A stretch of 64,000 nt of DNA from a bacterium (GCA_021832345.1 JAKBKY010000001.1:334385-398384); one strand, 5' to 3'. Shown: positions 1 through 8,348, counted from the first letter of the stretch. The notes: generated by a model from the letters alone, not told the origin. Numbers and translations are program-made.

Positions 1-252
1 GGTCAGCGGAACGCCGGGAGAGAGCACCGCAGCGCTAAGCTGCGGCGCCAGCGCGCTCAGCTCATCGGGCGCGACGAAACGCGCGCCGTAGCGCTCGATC
101 TGCGCGCGCACATCGACCAGCGCGGATGCGGGCTTCTCGTCCGTGGCATACACGGTTGCGCCGCGCGCACAGAGGACATCGGCGCTCGCCACGCCGCTGC
201 GTCCCAGGCCGATGACGAGGATGCGCTCGTTCGCGCCAAAGGTTAAACTCAT
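1..252 (-). CDS. murD: MurD, UDP-N-acetylmuramoyl-L-alanine:D-glutamate ligase (N-terminal 84 residues, cut by window edge)
   Basis: The reading frame opens with ATG at 252 and runs off the left edge without a stop. The first residues include a nucleotide-binding strand ILVIGLGRSG (residues about 10-19) and end in AVLSPGVPLT, both typical of the MurD N-terminal Rossmann-like domain. MurD adds D-glutamate to UDP-MurNAc-L-Ala in the cytoplasm. The ATG overlaps the mraY stop by four bases (ATGA), which fixes the start and implies translational coupling. Only the N-terminal domain is visible, so the ATP-binding and ligase residues cannot be checked. The order mraY-murD is the usual one in division/cell-wall clusters and supports the call. 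Confidence 0.9.
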   Translation of the reverse strand, partial: MSLTFGANERILVIGLGRSGVASADVLCARGATVYATDEKPASALVDVRAQIERYGARFVAPDELSALAPQLSAAVLSPGVPLT

Positions 253-1211
253 CGCACGATAGCCAAACCGAGCAGCGAGCAAACCAGCGACGCGATCCAA
301 AAGCGCGTCGTGACCCTGGTTTCGCTCCAGCCGGAGAGTTCAAAGTGATGGTGCAGCGGACTCATGCGCAAGATGCGCTTGCCGTGAGTTATTTTGAAGT
401 AGCTCACTTGCAGGATCACCGAGAGCGCTTCGGCCACGTAGACGCCGCCGATCACGAGCAGCAGCAGCATCTCGCCTTCGAGGATGGCGACGGCGGAGAG
501 CAACGCTCCCAGTGCGAGCGAACCCGTATCGCCCATAAAGAGCTTCGCCGGATGGCGATTATAGATCAGGAAGCCGACGCAGGCGCCAAGGCCTTCGAGA
601 GCCGCCTCGGCCGGCGCCCGCAATAGCGTCTGCGCGCCGATATAGGCCAGCACGGCCAACGGCCCGATCATCGTGCCCGCCGCTAAGCCGTCCAACCCGT
701 CGGTCAAATTGACGGCATGCATCGTCCCCGTCATCGCGAGGATTCCTAAGATGAGCCACGCCCAGTGTGGAACAACCACAGCGAATGTGCCTGCGTGAAA
801 GAGAACGTCGCGAGGGAAGAATCCGTACGACGCACTGACGGCATCGAGAAACAACACCGCTGCCAGCGCAGACAAGAGATACTTCGTCCGTGCCTGCAAG
901 CCGCGGTTCCGCCCTTTGGCAATCGCCAAGAGATCGTCGATCAGTCCGATACCGGCGCAGACGGCAACCACGGCAAATAGCTGCCTGCCGAAGGGAGCGT
1001 TCCAGGCGAAGAGCAGCGGTACTAGTGCCGCGACGAACACGATTCCGCCCATGGTGGGAGTTCCGCTCTTGGCCTGGTGCGCCGGCGGGGCATCTTCGTA
1101 GGCACGCTGCGCAAACTGCAAGCGCCGCAACACCGGCAAGGCGCCCCCACCGACGAGGAACGCAATGAGGAAGCCCATCGCGACCGCACCGATCGTTGTC
1201 AAGAGCGCCAT
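249..1211 (-). CDS. mraY: MraY, phospho-N-acetylmuramoyl-pentapeptide transferase
   Basis: Integral membrane enzyme that moves phospho-MurNAc-pentapeptide from UDP to undecaprenyl phosphate, giving lipid I. The 320-residue protein has many hydrophobic segments and the family motifs: KSGTPTMGG (48-56), IDDLLAIAKGRNRGL (about 91-105) with the aspartate pair, NLTDGLDGLAAG (168-179), LFMGDTGSLALG, and the histidine motif MSPLHHHFELSGW near the C-terminus. A longer frame reaches 1259, but the ATG at 1211 overlaps the preceding gene's stop by one base (TAATG) and starts directly at the first membrane helix, so I use it. It lies between the CofE-like gene and murD in the minus-strand operon. Confidence 0.97.
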   Translation of the reverse strand: MALLTTIGAVAMGFLIAFLVGGGALPVLRRLQFAQRAYEDAPPAHQAKSGTPTMGGIVFVAALVPLLFAWNAPFGRQLFAVVAVCAGIGLIDDLLAIAKGRNRGLQARTKYLLSALAAVLFLDAVSASYGFFPRDVLFHAGTFAVVVPHWAWLILGILAMTGTMHAVNLTDGLDGLAAGTMIGPLAVLAYIGAQTLLRAPAEAALEGLGACVGFLIYNRHPAKLFMGDTGSLALGALLSAVAILEGEMLLLLVIGGVYVAEALSVILQVSYFKITHGKRILRMSPLHHHFELSGWSETRVTTRFWIASLVCSLLGLAIVR

Positions 1212-1915
1212 TATGCAGCATCCTCTGTCAGGAACGGATTCTCGCCCTCGCCGCGCCACTTCAGCACCACGACCGGCGTCTGTTCGTCGCCGTTTCCGTG
1301 CGGGTTATCGAGCAGCGCCCACTCGACCATCCGCCGGTCGACGCTCTGGGATGCGCCAAGAACCTTGACCTTCTGCAGGTCGTTCGCATCCACGACCGCG
1401 CAGGCGACACCGATGCGATCGCAGAGCGCCTGCGCTACCGCGTCCGGCTCGCGTGGCGCCAAGACGATCGCGCGTTCGTACGGTGGGAGCGTCCCGGTGT
1501 ATCCGTCGATCGCAGCAATGGCTTCGCCGAGAATCTCGTAGAACAAGCCGCGCCGGCCCCCCAACCGTCCAAGGACCTGCATCGCCGCCGCATAGAGAAC
1601 CTTCGGCGCGCCGACGCTCTCGATCACCAGTTGCATTGACTCCGGTTGATTGACCGTGGCAAGGGCCCCGGCGTGCCGCGCGAGCAGCAAGGCAAGCCGG
1701 CTTGGCCGCACGTATTCGGCAGCGACGAACGCACCCTGAGCGATGGCCACCGCCGTCTCGGAGACGGCGACGACATCACCGCGGCGAGCGATGCCGCGCA
1801 CCGCCGCTTCCACCAGCGCACCCAGATCATCGCCGGGGACAACCAAGCGCGTACGCACCGGCAGCGCAACGATGCCGGGCGCCCCCCCGGAGCGGCGGAC
1901 CTCAAGCGTTTTCAT
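1211..1915 (-). CDS. CofE-like (F420-0:glutamate ligase fold) protein inside the division cluster
   Basis: 234 residues. Residues 21-64 read like the opening of coenzyme F420-0:L-glutamate ligase (CofE/FbiB-N, PF01996): RTRLVVPGDDLGALV, then GDVVAVSETAVAIAQG, matching the family pattern of an acidic GDDL segment followed by a DGDVLVVSSKVVS-like strand. A further VDANDLQKVKVLG stretch near the C-terminus may be the family's metal or nucleotide region, but this is uncertain. No other F420 gene is in view. The gene is locked between murF (four-base ATGA overlap at 1912-1915) and mraY (TAATG overlap), so its product is made together with peptidoglycan enzymes. I infer an amide-ligase role on a wall precursor or a related substrate. 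The true substrate is unknown. Confidence 0.7.
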   Translation of the reverse strand: MKTLEVRRSGGAPGIVALPVRTRLVVPGDDLGALVEAAVRGIARRGDVVAVSETAVAIAQGAFVAAEYVRPSRLALLLARHAGALATVNQPESMQLVIESVGAPKVLYAAAMQVLGRLGGRRGLFYEILGEAIAAIDGYTGTLPPYERAIVLAPREPDAVAQALCDRIGVACAVVDANDLQKVKVLGASQSVDRRMVEWALLDNPHGNGDEQTPVVVLKWRGEGENPFLTEDAA

Positions 1916-3297
1916 GCGACTCCCAAGCGAAGGACGATCTCCTCCAAGCGATACCGGCGCGATCCTTTCAACAGAGCGACATCCTCGCAGCGGCCGTTAG
2001 CACGCAGCCACGCTGCAGCCTCTTCGTTCGTCGTAAAGTGCAGGATGCGCTCCGAGGAGAGCCCTGCTCGCTCGGCACCGCGAGCCAGATCGTCGGCATA
2101 GTCACCCCCAACGAGGAGGATGTCAACGTTGCGCAACGCCGCATGAGCGCCGACGCGTTCGTGCAAGGAGGCAGCCTCCGGGCCCAACTCGGCCATGCTG
2201 GAGAGCACGGCGATATGGCGTTGCCCCGGCTCCTGCGCAAAGGCATCGAGCGCGGCGCACATCGCGCTGACGTTTGCATTGTAGGCATCGTAGATGATGC
2301 GCGGCCCGGCTGCGACCACGAGTCGTTGAAAGCGGCCGGCAGGCAGTTCGAGCGCCGGGATCGCAGCAACGATCGCATCGAGGGCGACGCCGCACTCTAA
2401 CGCCGCAGTGATCGCTGCAGCAAGATTCGCGCGATTGTGCGCTCCGGGGAGAGTCACCTCGATCGCGCGCTCCTCGCGCAACGACCCGCGCACGGTGACG
2501 AGCCGGCGCTGCCCCACAATGAGGGTTGCATGTTCGACAGCATCCAGTTCATCAGAGAGCTCATCGCACGAACCAAACCATGCCGGCGAACGCGCCATGG
2601 AGGCAGCGGCCCGGCGTGAGACCGCGTCAAAGAGATTGAGGATGGGCCGGGCTCCGGTGCTGAAGAGTCCAAGCTTCGTCTGGGCTAAGCGCTCGCGCGT
2701 CCCCATAATTTCGAGGTGAGCTTCGCCGATATTCGTAAGAATGCCGATCGTCGGTCGCGCGGCAGCCACGAGCGTCGCGACGTCTCCGTAGTGGCGCGCT
2801 CCCATCTCGAGAACGAGGACCGCCGTGTCGGCATCGGTACGCTCGTAGAGTAGCCGGCTGACTCCGATCTCGTTGTTCTCATTTGCCGGAGAGGCGATGA
2901 CGCGCTCGCCGTATCGCAACGCGAGCAGCGCTCGCAGCAGTTCCTTGGTGGTGGTCTTGCCGGAGCTGCCCGTAATGGCGATAACGCTACCGGAGAATCG
3001 CCGGCGCGCGGCAGCCGCCAGGGCGAGATAGGCAACGAGCGTATCGGGGACGAGCAGCGTGGTGATGCCGGCCACGCGAGCCCGCTCATCGGAGAGCACG
3101 ACGGCCGCCGCGCCTGCTTCGACCGCGCGCGCAACGTAGTCGTGGCCGTCGAAGCGCTCACCGCGCAATGCTAAGAAGGTATCGCCGGCATTCAACCGGC
3201 GCGTATCGGTCGAAATGCGCAGCTCGAGCGGCGCGCGCTCTGCCTCGAAGACCTTCGCTCCCATGGCCGCGACCGCTACGTCAAAGGGAAGGCTCAT
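1912..3297 (-). CDS. murF: MurF, UDP-MurNAc-tripeptide:D-Ala-D-Ala ligase
   Basis: 461-residue cytoplasmic Mur ligase that adds D-Ala-D-Ala to the tripeptide. It shows the three-domain plan: an N-terminal uridine-binding domain with STDTRRLNAGDTFLALRG (29-46), the ATP-binding motif AITGSSGKTTTKELL (107-121), an ENNEIGVS segment, and the GEAHLE motif in the central domain. A longer frame begins at 3309, but ATG at 3297 overlaps the murE stop by four bases (ATGA), which is the pattern along this operon. Its own stop overlaps the start of the CofE-like gene in the same way. Confidence 0.96.
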   Translation of the reverse strand: MSLPFDVAVAAMGAKVFEAERAPLELRISTDTRRLNAGDTFLALRGERFDGHDYVARAVEAGAAAVVLSDERARVAGITTLLVPDTLVAYLALAAAARRRFSGSVIAITGSSGKTTTKELLRALLALRYGERVIASPANENNEIGVSRLLYERTDADTAVLVLEMGARHYGDVATLVAAARPTIGILTNIGEAHLEIMGTRERLAQTKLGLFSTGARPILNLFDAVSRRAAASMARSPAWFGSCDELSDELDAVEHATLIVGQRRLVTVRGSLREERAIEVTLPGAHNRANLAAAITAALECGVALDAIVAAIPALELPAGRFQRLVVAAGPRIIYDAYNANVSAMCAALDAFAQEPGQRHIAVLSSMAELGPEAASLHERVGAHAALRNVDILLVGGDYADDLARGAERAGLSSERILHFTTNEEAAAWLRANGRCEDVALLKGSRRYRLEEIVLRLGVA

Positions 3298-4751
3298 CGC
3301 GGCACACACCGTTGCGCCAGCGCTTGACGCGCGATCTGCACGTCATCAAACGCCACGATGCGATCGCCGACGATCTGATACCGTTCATGCCCTTTGCCCG
3401 CGACGAGGACGACGTCTGCGCGCTCCGCTTCGCTGACGGCGCGTTCGATGGCCAGCCGCCGATCTAACTCGACGACACAGGGAGTCGTGCCGAGCCCAAC
3501 GAGAATCTCGTCGACAATCACCTGCGGGTCCTCGCTTCGCGGGTTATCCGAGGTGATGTAGACGCGATCCGCCAAGCGGGCGGCGACGGCGCCCATCTCC
3601 GCGCGCTTGCCGCGATCGCGGTCGCCTCCACACCCGAAGACGACGAGGAGCCGGCCGCCTGTCGTGGCGCGCAGGGCGTCGAGCGCGTGCTCTAAGGCAT
3701 CGGGGGTGTGGGCGTAGTCGATGATGACGCCGATTCCCGCGCCTTCGAGTCGTTGCATCCGGCCGGGCACCATCTCGACGCTTGCCAGCCCCCGGGCACT
3801 CGCAGCATCGTCAACTCCAAGCAGCCGCGCGCAGGCGATCGCGCAGAGCGCGTTTGCAACGTTAAATGCGCCGGGAAGCCGTAGCTCATAGCGCTGCCCA
3901 TCTACGACGAAACGGCTTGCGTCCGGCGTAAGCTTGAGCCCGTGAGCGACGAGGTCGGCGCTCTCGTTCAGGGCGTACGTCACGATCCGCCGAGTCGTCG
4001 CCGGTTCATCGGCCCAACGCTTACCGTAGGGATCGTCTCGATTCAGCACGCAGGCGGGAGCAAGTTCCAGCAGATGGTGCTTGGCGGCTGCGTAGCTTTC
4101 CACATCGGCGTGAAAGTCCAGGTGATCGCGTGTGAGGTTGGTAAACGCGGCAACGGCGAACGCAACGTCTTCGACTCGACCGAGCGCCAACGCATGCGAA
4201 CTGACCTCCATCGCCACGCTGCGAGCCCCGCCCTCGCGCATCTCCGCGAGAAGGCCATGCAACTGCGGTGCTAGGGGAGTCGTGTTCGCCAGCTCCCATG
4301 TGCGCGTACCGAGGTGCGCGCCGATCGTGCCGATGATGCCGCAAGGCCGGCCTGCCACTCCCAGAATCGCTGCCAAGAGGATGGTCGTGGTCGTCTTCCC
4401 ATTGGTGCCGGTAACGCCGACGACATCGAGAGCGCGCGACGGTTCGCCGTAGAACGCCGCCGCGATGCGTGAAACGGCAGCGAGCGTCGAGGGCACGCGC
4501 GCGATCGCGACCTGATCGACGCCGGGCACCTGAGCCCGCGCTTCGACCACGAGGGCAGAGGCGCCGCGCCGCACCGCCTGCTCGAGATAGTCGTGGCCGT
4601 CGCTGTGCTCTCCGCGCAAGGCGATAAACAGGGCGCCGGGTTGAACTTCACGCGAGTCGATCGCAAGCGAGGTGATCGGCACACCGGCGTCACCGGACAA
4701 CTGTACGCCGTCGATGCCGGCCAGCAACGCGGCGAGCGTCGACGCCGTCAC
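3294..4751 (-). CDS. murE: MurE, UDP-MurNAc-L-Ala-D-Glu:meso-diaminopimelate ligase
   Basis: 485 residues. The ATP-binding motif GVTGTNGKTTTT lies at 112-123 and the substrate motif NTTPL at 156-160. The C-terminal domain contains SDNPRSEDP, and DNPR is the established signature of enzymes that add meso-diaminopimelate rather than lysine. The cell wall is therefore expected to be of the DAP type. The start ATG at 4751 overlaps the ftsI stop by four bases, and its stop overlaps the murF start. Cytoplasmic; third amino-acid addition in peptidoglycan precursor synthesis. Confidence 0.97.
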   Translation of the reverse strand: MTASTLAALLAGIDGVQLSGDAGVPITSLAIDSREVQPGALFIALRGEHSDGHDYLEQAVRRGASALVVEARAQVPGVDQVAIARVPSTLAAVSRIAAAFYGEPSRALDVVGVTGTNGKTTTTILLAAILGVAGRPCGIIGTIGAHLGTRTWELANTTPLAPQLHGLLAEMREGGARSVAMEVSSHALALGRVEDVAFAVAAFTNLTRDHLDFHADVESYAAAKHHLLELAPACVLNRDDPYGKRWADEPATTRRIVTYALNESADLVAHGLKLTPDASRFVVDGQRYELRLPGAFNVANALCAIACARLLGVDDAASARGLASVEMVPGRMQRLEGAGIGVIIDYAHTPDALEHALDALRATTGGRLLVVFGCGGDRDRGKRAEMGAVAARLADRVYITSDNPRSEDPQVIVDEILVGLGTTPCVVELDRRLAIERAVSEAERADVVLVAGKGHERYQIVGDRIVAFDDVQIARQALAQRCVPR

Positions 4752-6490
4752 GGTGCCGCCGACGGACTGGATGATGGTCGAGGACGCGCCTCGTCACGCA
4801 GCATCGCCGCTAGCGCGATCTTCGAGAAGGCCGGCGCGGCGACGGTCGTCCCGTAGTAAGATCCAACCGGATGGTCGACTTTCACCAAGATGACGTAGCG
4901 CACGCGCGGGTAGGGCACCATCCCGATGAACGAGGCAATGTAGAGCCCGCGCTGGTAGACGCCGTTGACGGCGACCTGCGCGGTCCCGGTCTTTCCGGCG
5001 GTCTTGTAGCCGGGGATCTGCGCCGTGGGATCGCCGGTGCCGCGCGTCACGACCGCGCGCAGGAACGTCAAGAGCTCTCGTGCCGTCTTCGGGGAGAAGA
5101 TCCGCCGCTCGATCTCGGTCGGATACATATAGACGACCTTGCCCTTCTGGTTTAAGACCGCGCGCACGATCCGCGGACGCAACAACAGACCGCCGTTGGC
5201 AATCGCGCAGTAGTAGCGCGCAAGCGCCAGCGGCGTGACCGCCACGCCCTGTCCGAAGGACATCGTCGCCAGCGACGAGCCGCTCCATTGGCTGGGCGGC
5301 GGCACAATGCCCGGATTCTCACCGGGCAGCCCAATGTGCGTCGGCTTGCCGAAGCCCGCCTTCATCTCCATGGTGTAGAACGTTCGCGCTCCAATGCTCA
5401 TCCCGACTTCCGCGGCACCGACGTTGAGCGAATCGGCGATGATGGTCTCCAACGTCTCGGTCGCGCCTTTTGCCGCAAGTCCATCTTCTGCATTATAGAG
5501 TGTGCGCCCACCGACAGTGATCGAATTGCGAGCGGGGAAGCGCGACTGCGGGGTCACTTTTCCGCTCTGCAAGGCGCCGGCCGCCATGACGAGCTTATAC
5601 GTCGACCCGGGTTCGTAGGCGTCCTCAACGGCGCGATCGCGCCAGTCGAAAGCGGAGTATTTCCAGAAGCGATTAGGATTGAAGTCCGGCAGGGAGGCCA
5701 TCGCGAGTACCGCGCCGGTGCGCGGGTTCATGACGATGGCCGTCCCGCTGCTGGCATGGTATCTCTTGACCTGTGCGCCTAAGGCTTGCTCGGCCACAAA
5801 CTGCAGATAAGAATCGATCGTGAGCTCGATCGAGTAACCAGACCGAGCGGGCTTGATAATGGTTCGCTTGCCGAACGGGATCGGCCGGCCGAAGACATCG
5901 GTCTCCAGCGTCTCCTTGCCGGGATGCCCGCGCAGCCAGCCGTTGTAGGCGTATTCGAGCCCATCGAGCCCCTGTTCATTCGTCCCGACAAAACCGATGA
6001 TCGGCGAAGCGAGCGTACCGACTGCATCATACCGGCGGCCGGTCTGCTCCTCTTCCAATTGCACGCCCGGCAGATGCAGCGCCTTGACGGCCTTCGCCCA
6101 TGCGTGCGGCACCTTGCGGGCAATCCAGACAAACCACAGGTGCCGGTCGTGGAGATCCGCGATAACGGACGGCGAGAGTTTCCCGACGACGCGCTCGAGC
6201 CCGGCGGCGACTCGATCGGGATGATCGATGTCGTGCGGCACCGCATAGATGCTCTGCGACGGAAGCGAACGAACGAGGATGTGCCCGTCGCGATCGAGGA
6301 TGCTGCCGCGACGCGCAAAGAGATCGACTGTATCGGAGCGTTGGGCGAGCGCCGCCTTGGCCAGTACCGGACCCTGCCGAATCTGCACGTCGATCAATCG
6401 CCACGTCAAATACCCTGCGATCGCCAGAAATCCGAAAAAAAGGAGCTTCGCCCGCATGGTCGCGACGCGCGCAAGGGCCCGCCGATGCAT
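4748..6490 (-). CDS. ftsI: FtsI/PBP3-type septal peptidoglycan transpeptidase
   Basis: 580-residue class B penicillin-binding protein. One N-terminal membrane helix (about 13-32) is followed by a dimerisation region (RRGSILDRDG, 61-70) and the transpeptidase domain with all three active-site motifs: SxxK at S296-TYK (in YEPGSTYKL), SLN at 354-356, and KTG at 500-502 (AGKTGTAQV). It cross-links peptidoglycan at the septum, facing the periplasm. I use the first ATG (6490), two bases after the ftsL stop. An ATG at 6457, just before the helix, is an alternative. There is no PASTA domain at the C-terminus, unlike many Gram-positive and actinobacterial relatives. The tail is a short Pro/Ser-rich extension. 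Confidence 0.95.
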   Translation of the reverse strand: MHRRALARVATMRAKLLFFGFLAIAGYLTWRLIDVQIRQGPVLAKAALAQRSDTVDLFARRGSILDRDGHILVRSLPSQSIYAVPHDIDHPDRVAAGLERVVGKLSPSVIADLHDRHLWFVWIARKVPHAWAKAVKALHLPGVQLEEEQTGRRYDAVGTLASPIIGFVGTNEQGLDGLEYAYNGWLRGHPGKETLETDVFGRPIPFGKRTIIKPARSGYSIELTIDSYLQFVAEQALGAQVKRYHASSGTAIVMNPRTGAVLAMASLPDFNPNRFWKYSAFDWRDRAVEDAYEPGSTYKLVMAAGALQSGKVTPQSRFPARNSITVGGRTLYNAEDGLAAKGATETLETIIADSLNVGAAEVGMSIGARTFYTMEMKAGFGKPTHIGLPGENPGIVPPPSQWSGSSLATMSFGQGVAVTPLALARYYCAIANGGLLLRPRIVRAVLNQKGKVVYMYPTEIERRIFSPKTARELLTFLRAVVTRGTGDPTAQIPGYKTAGKTGTAQVAVNGVYQRGLYIASFIGMVPYPRVRYVILVKVDHPVGSYYGTTVAAPAFSKIALAAMLRDEARPRPSSSPSAAP

Positions 6491-6492
6491 CC

Positions 6493-6930
6493 CTACCGCG
6501 CGTGGTGAAGCAGGTCGAACAGCGACGACAGGAACGCGACCCGTTGTCGAGCTTGATTCGGCGCTTGCACGTAGACGATGGCAAAGCGGCGGGGCTCATG
6601 CATGCCCAGCTTCTTTGCAATGCGCGCCAGCCGTGCATCGCTCGTGAGCACACCAAGCCGATCGTCCAAGCGCAAGGTTTGATCGATCAGGTGATTGCGC
6701 TGACTATCGACCTTTGCCACCGCATAGCCTAAGCTCGTCACGTTGGCCGTCAGCGTCACGTACCCCAGTACGATAGCAAGCACGACGGCCAGCATCGCGC
6801 AGAAGCGAAGGATCGGCAGGTATCGCGCCCGCGCGCTGCGCTCGACCCGTTCTTGCGCAGCGTAGCGGGCGCGACGCACATTACCGCTGCGCGGTTGCCC
6901 CGGTCCGGGGCTCGGGCGAGGATGCACCAC
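6493..6930 (-). CDS. ftsL: FtsL-like cell division protein
   Basis: 145-residue bitopic protein: a basic, proline-rich cytoplasmic N-terminus (1-40), one transmembrane helix (about 42-64), then a periplasmic segment of about 65-110 with heptad-like leucines (QRNHLIDQTLRLDDRL) suited to coiled-coil pairing. Sequence identity in FtsL is low, so the call rests mainly on topology, size and the exact position between rsmH and ftsI. FtsL bridges FtsQ/FtsB and FtsW/FtsI in the divisome. Two adjacent GTG codons (6930 and 6927) are the possible starts, four to seven bases after the rsmH stop. Confidence 0.8.
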   Translation of the reverse strand: MVHPRPSPGPGQPRSGNVRRARYAAQERVERSARARYLPILRFCAMLAVVLAIVLGYVTLTANVTSLGYAVAKVDSQRNHLIDQTLRLDDRLGVLTSDARLARIAKKLGMHEPRRFAIVYVQAPNQARQRVAFLSSLFDLLHHAR

Positions 6931-6934
6931 CCCG

Positions 6935-7807
6935 CTACCCTACCTTGCGTTCCGCGCCGCGCAGCTTTGCGCTACGCGAACGCGGGTTCTCGTCGATTTC
7001 GGTTTGCTCTGCCACGATGGGCTTACGCGTAACCGGCGTCACGCGCTCGTCTTCGCGGAAGGTCGTCTTGACGATCCGATCTTCGAGCGAGTGAAAACTG
7101 ATGGCAACGACGCGGCCGGCGGTGCGCAGGCGGCCGATCGCGGAATCGAGGCCATCGCGCAAGGAACCCAGCTCGTCGTTGACGACGATGCGCAACGCCT
7201 GGAAGACGCGCGTCGCCGGATGGATGCGCTCGCGGTATCCTTTACGTTGCACCACGCCGGAGACCATCGCCGCAAACTCGGTGGCCGTCTTGGGCAAGGT
7301 TCCGCTCTCCCGGCGGCGGACGACGATCCGCGCGATGCGGCGAGCGGCGCGCTCCTGGCCGTAGTGGAAGAAGATATCGGCAAGTTCGGTCTCACTTGCA
7401 CTGGTGAGGATGTCGTAAGCGCTCGGACCGGCGTGCGGATTCATGCGCATGTCGAGCGGCGCATTCGCGGAGAACGAAAAGCCGCGCAGACCGTCATCAA
7501 ACTGCATGGACGATACCCCCAAGTCGAAGAGGACGCCGTCGACCTGCTCGACACCGATGGCATCGAGCCGTGTCGAAAGCTCGCGAAAGTTGGCTGCTAT
7601 AAAGGAGAATCGCGGGTCCAGGATCGTGGCCGCCCGTTCTTGGGCCTCTGGGTCCGCATCGAAGGCGATCAAACGCCCCGAGGTCAAGCAAGCCAGGATC
7701 GCTTGCGTATGCCCGCCGCCACCGAAGGTCGCATCCACATAGACCCCATCCGGACGGATCGCCAAAAGCTCCAGCGCCGGGCGCAAGAGGACGGGAGTGT
7801 GACTCAC
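6935..7807 (-). CDS. rsmH: RsmH, 16S rRNA (cytosine-1402 N4) methyltransferase
   Basis: 290 residues. The SAM-binding loop is VDATFGGGGHT (24-34) and the family motifs DLGVSSMQFDDGLRGFSF, PLDMRMNP, and the C-terminal SFHSLEDRIVK are all present. It methylates C1402 of 16S rRNA in the decoding centre. It is the second gene of the division cluster, twelve bases after mraZ. The ATG at 7807 gives the standard N-terminus HTPVLL, so the start is secure. Confidence 0.97.
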   Translation of the reverse strand: MSHTPVLLRPALELLAIRPDGVYVDATFGGGGHTQAILACLTSGRLIAFDADPEAQERAATILDPRFSFIAANFRELSTRLDAIGVEQVDGVLFDLGVSSMQFDDGLRGFSFSANAPLDMRMNPHAGPSAYDILTSASETELADIFFHYGQERAARRIARIVVRRRESGTLPKTATEFAAMVSGVVQRKGYRERIHPATRVFQALRIVVNDELGSLRDGLDSAIGRLRTAGRVVAISFHSLEDRIVKTTFREDERVTPVTRKPIVAEQTEIDENPRSRSAKLRGAERKVG

Positions 7808-7819
7808 GGGCGCACCACA

Positions 7820-8263
7820 TCAGTACAGCCCGAGGTCCGCCATGAACTCGGCGACCTCACCTTGCGGCGCAGCATGTGCGGCGTAGCGCTCCTTGGCCCA
7901 AACCTCGACCCGCACGAGGGAGCCGATGGAGATGATCTCCCGCTCGATGCCGGCGTAGGCCCGCAGCGGCGCCGGGACGAGCAGGCGGCCCTGGGCATCG
8001 CACGCCACCTCTTCGGTATGGGCGAAGAGATGCCGGACGAGGCGGCGGAACCGCTCGTCCTTGCGTGGAGCCGCCTCGAGGCGTTCGCAGAACCCCGCCC
8101 AGGTCGGCTCCGGATAGAGCGCCAGGCACGGATCGGGCTGGGCGATCGTCAGAACAAAGCCGGTCCCCAACCGCTCGCGGAAACGAGCGGGCACGACAAG
8201 GCGACCCTTTTCGTCGAGGGCATGCTCCACCGAACCCGTGAACCGCGGTAGCTCCGCGTGCAT
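7820..8263 (-). CDS. mraZ: MraZ, transcriptional regulator of the division/cell-wall cluster
   Basis: 147 residues with two SpoVT-AbrB-type half-domains, each carrying the MraZ signature: DEKGRLVVP (17-25) and DAQGRLLVP (89-97). MraZ forms ring oligomers that bind repeated TGGG-type boxes upstream of its own gene. A longer frame starts at 8284, but the ATG at 8263 has a strong GAGGGAGG ribosome-binding site five bases upstream and gives the expected N-terminus. It is the first gene of the operon. Its own promoter and repeat operator lie immediately upstream, so autoregulation is expected. Confidence 0.95.
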   Translation of the reverse strand: MHAELPRFTGSVEHALDEKGRLVVPARFRERLGTGFVLTIAQPDPCLALYPEPTWAGFCERLEAAPRKDERFRRLVRHLFAHTEEVACDAQGRLLVPAPLRAYAGIEREIISIGSLVRVEVWAKERYAAHAAPQGEVAEFMADLGLY

Positions 8264-8280
8264 GAGCCCTCCCTCAGCCA

Positions 8281-8304
8281 CCACTTCGTGCCACTTTGCC
8301 CCAC
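8281..8304 (-). promoter_or_regulatory. MraZ box: three GTGG repeats with a 10-bp period
   Basis: Read on the minus strand, AAGTGG, AAGTGG and TAGTGG recur with an exact 10-bp spacing (their CCAC complements start at 8281, 8291 and 8301). A further overlapping GTGG lies at 8278-8281. The array lies between the -10 element and the mraZ start, the position of known MraZ operators, whose consensus is a short TGGG-containing box repeated about every 10 bp. The MraZ binding is inferred from that match. Confidence 0.75.
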
Positions 8305-8331
8305 TATACGCCCCGGGTCAGACGAAGGCAA
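8303..8331 (-). promoter_or_regulatory. Division-cluster promoter (TTGCCT-17 bp-TATAGT)
   Basis: On the minus strand a -35 TTGCCT (8326-8331) and a -10 TATAGT (8303-8308) are separated by exactly 17 bp. This is a good sigma-70-type match. It places the transcript start near 8296, inside the MraZ repeats and about 33 bases before the mraZ ATG. It is the only clear promoter seen for the mraZ-to-murD operon in this window. Confidence 0.7.
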
Positions 8332-8333
8332 GG

Positions 8334-8348
8334 TGTGGTGTGGTGTGG
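8334..8348. repeat. TGTGG tandem repeat (3 copies) upstream of the division promoter
   Basis: Three perfect TGTGG units sit just upstream of the -35 of the mraZ promoter. Because they contain GTGG at a 5-bp period, they could be extra MraZ contacts on the opposite strand, or simply low-complexity sequence. The rest of 8349-8503 is non-coding. It holds a small hairpin (8459-8477, arms GGT-TAGC/GCTA-ACC around GGGA) that could end the ribbon-helix-helix transcript but lacks a T-tract. Confidence 0.4.

Noticed and set aside
7004-8251. 415-residue plus-strand open frame
   Set aside because: It runs antisense to rsmH and mraZ, both of which have clear motifs and starts. A frame-shadow of GC-rich coding sequence.
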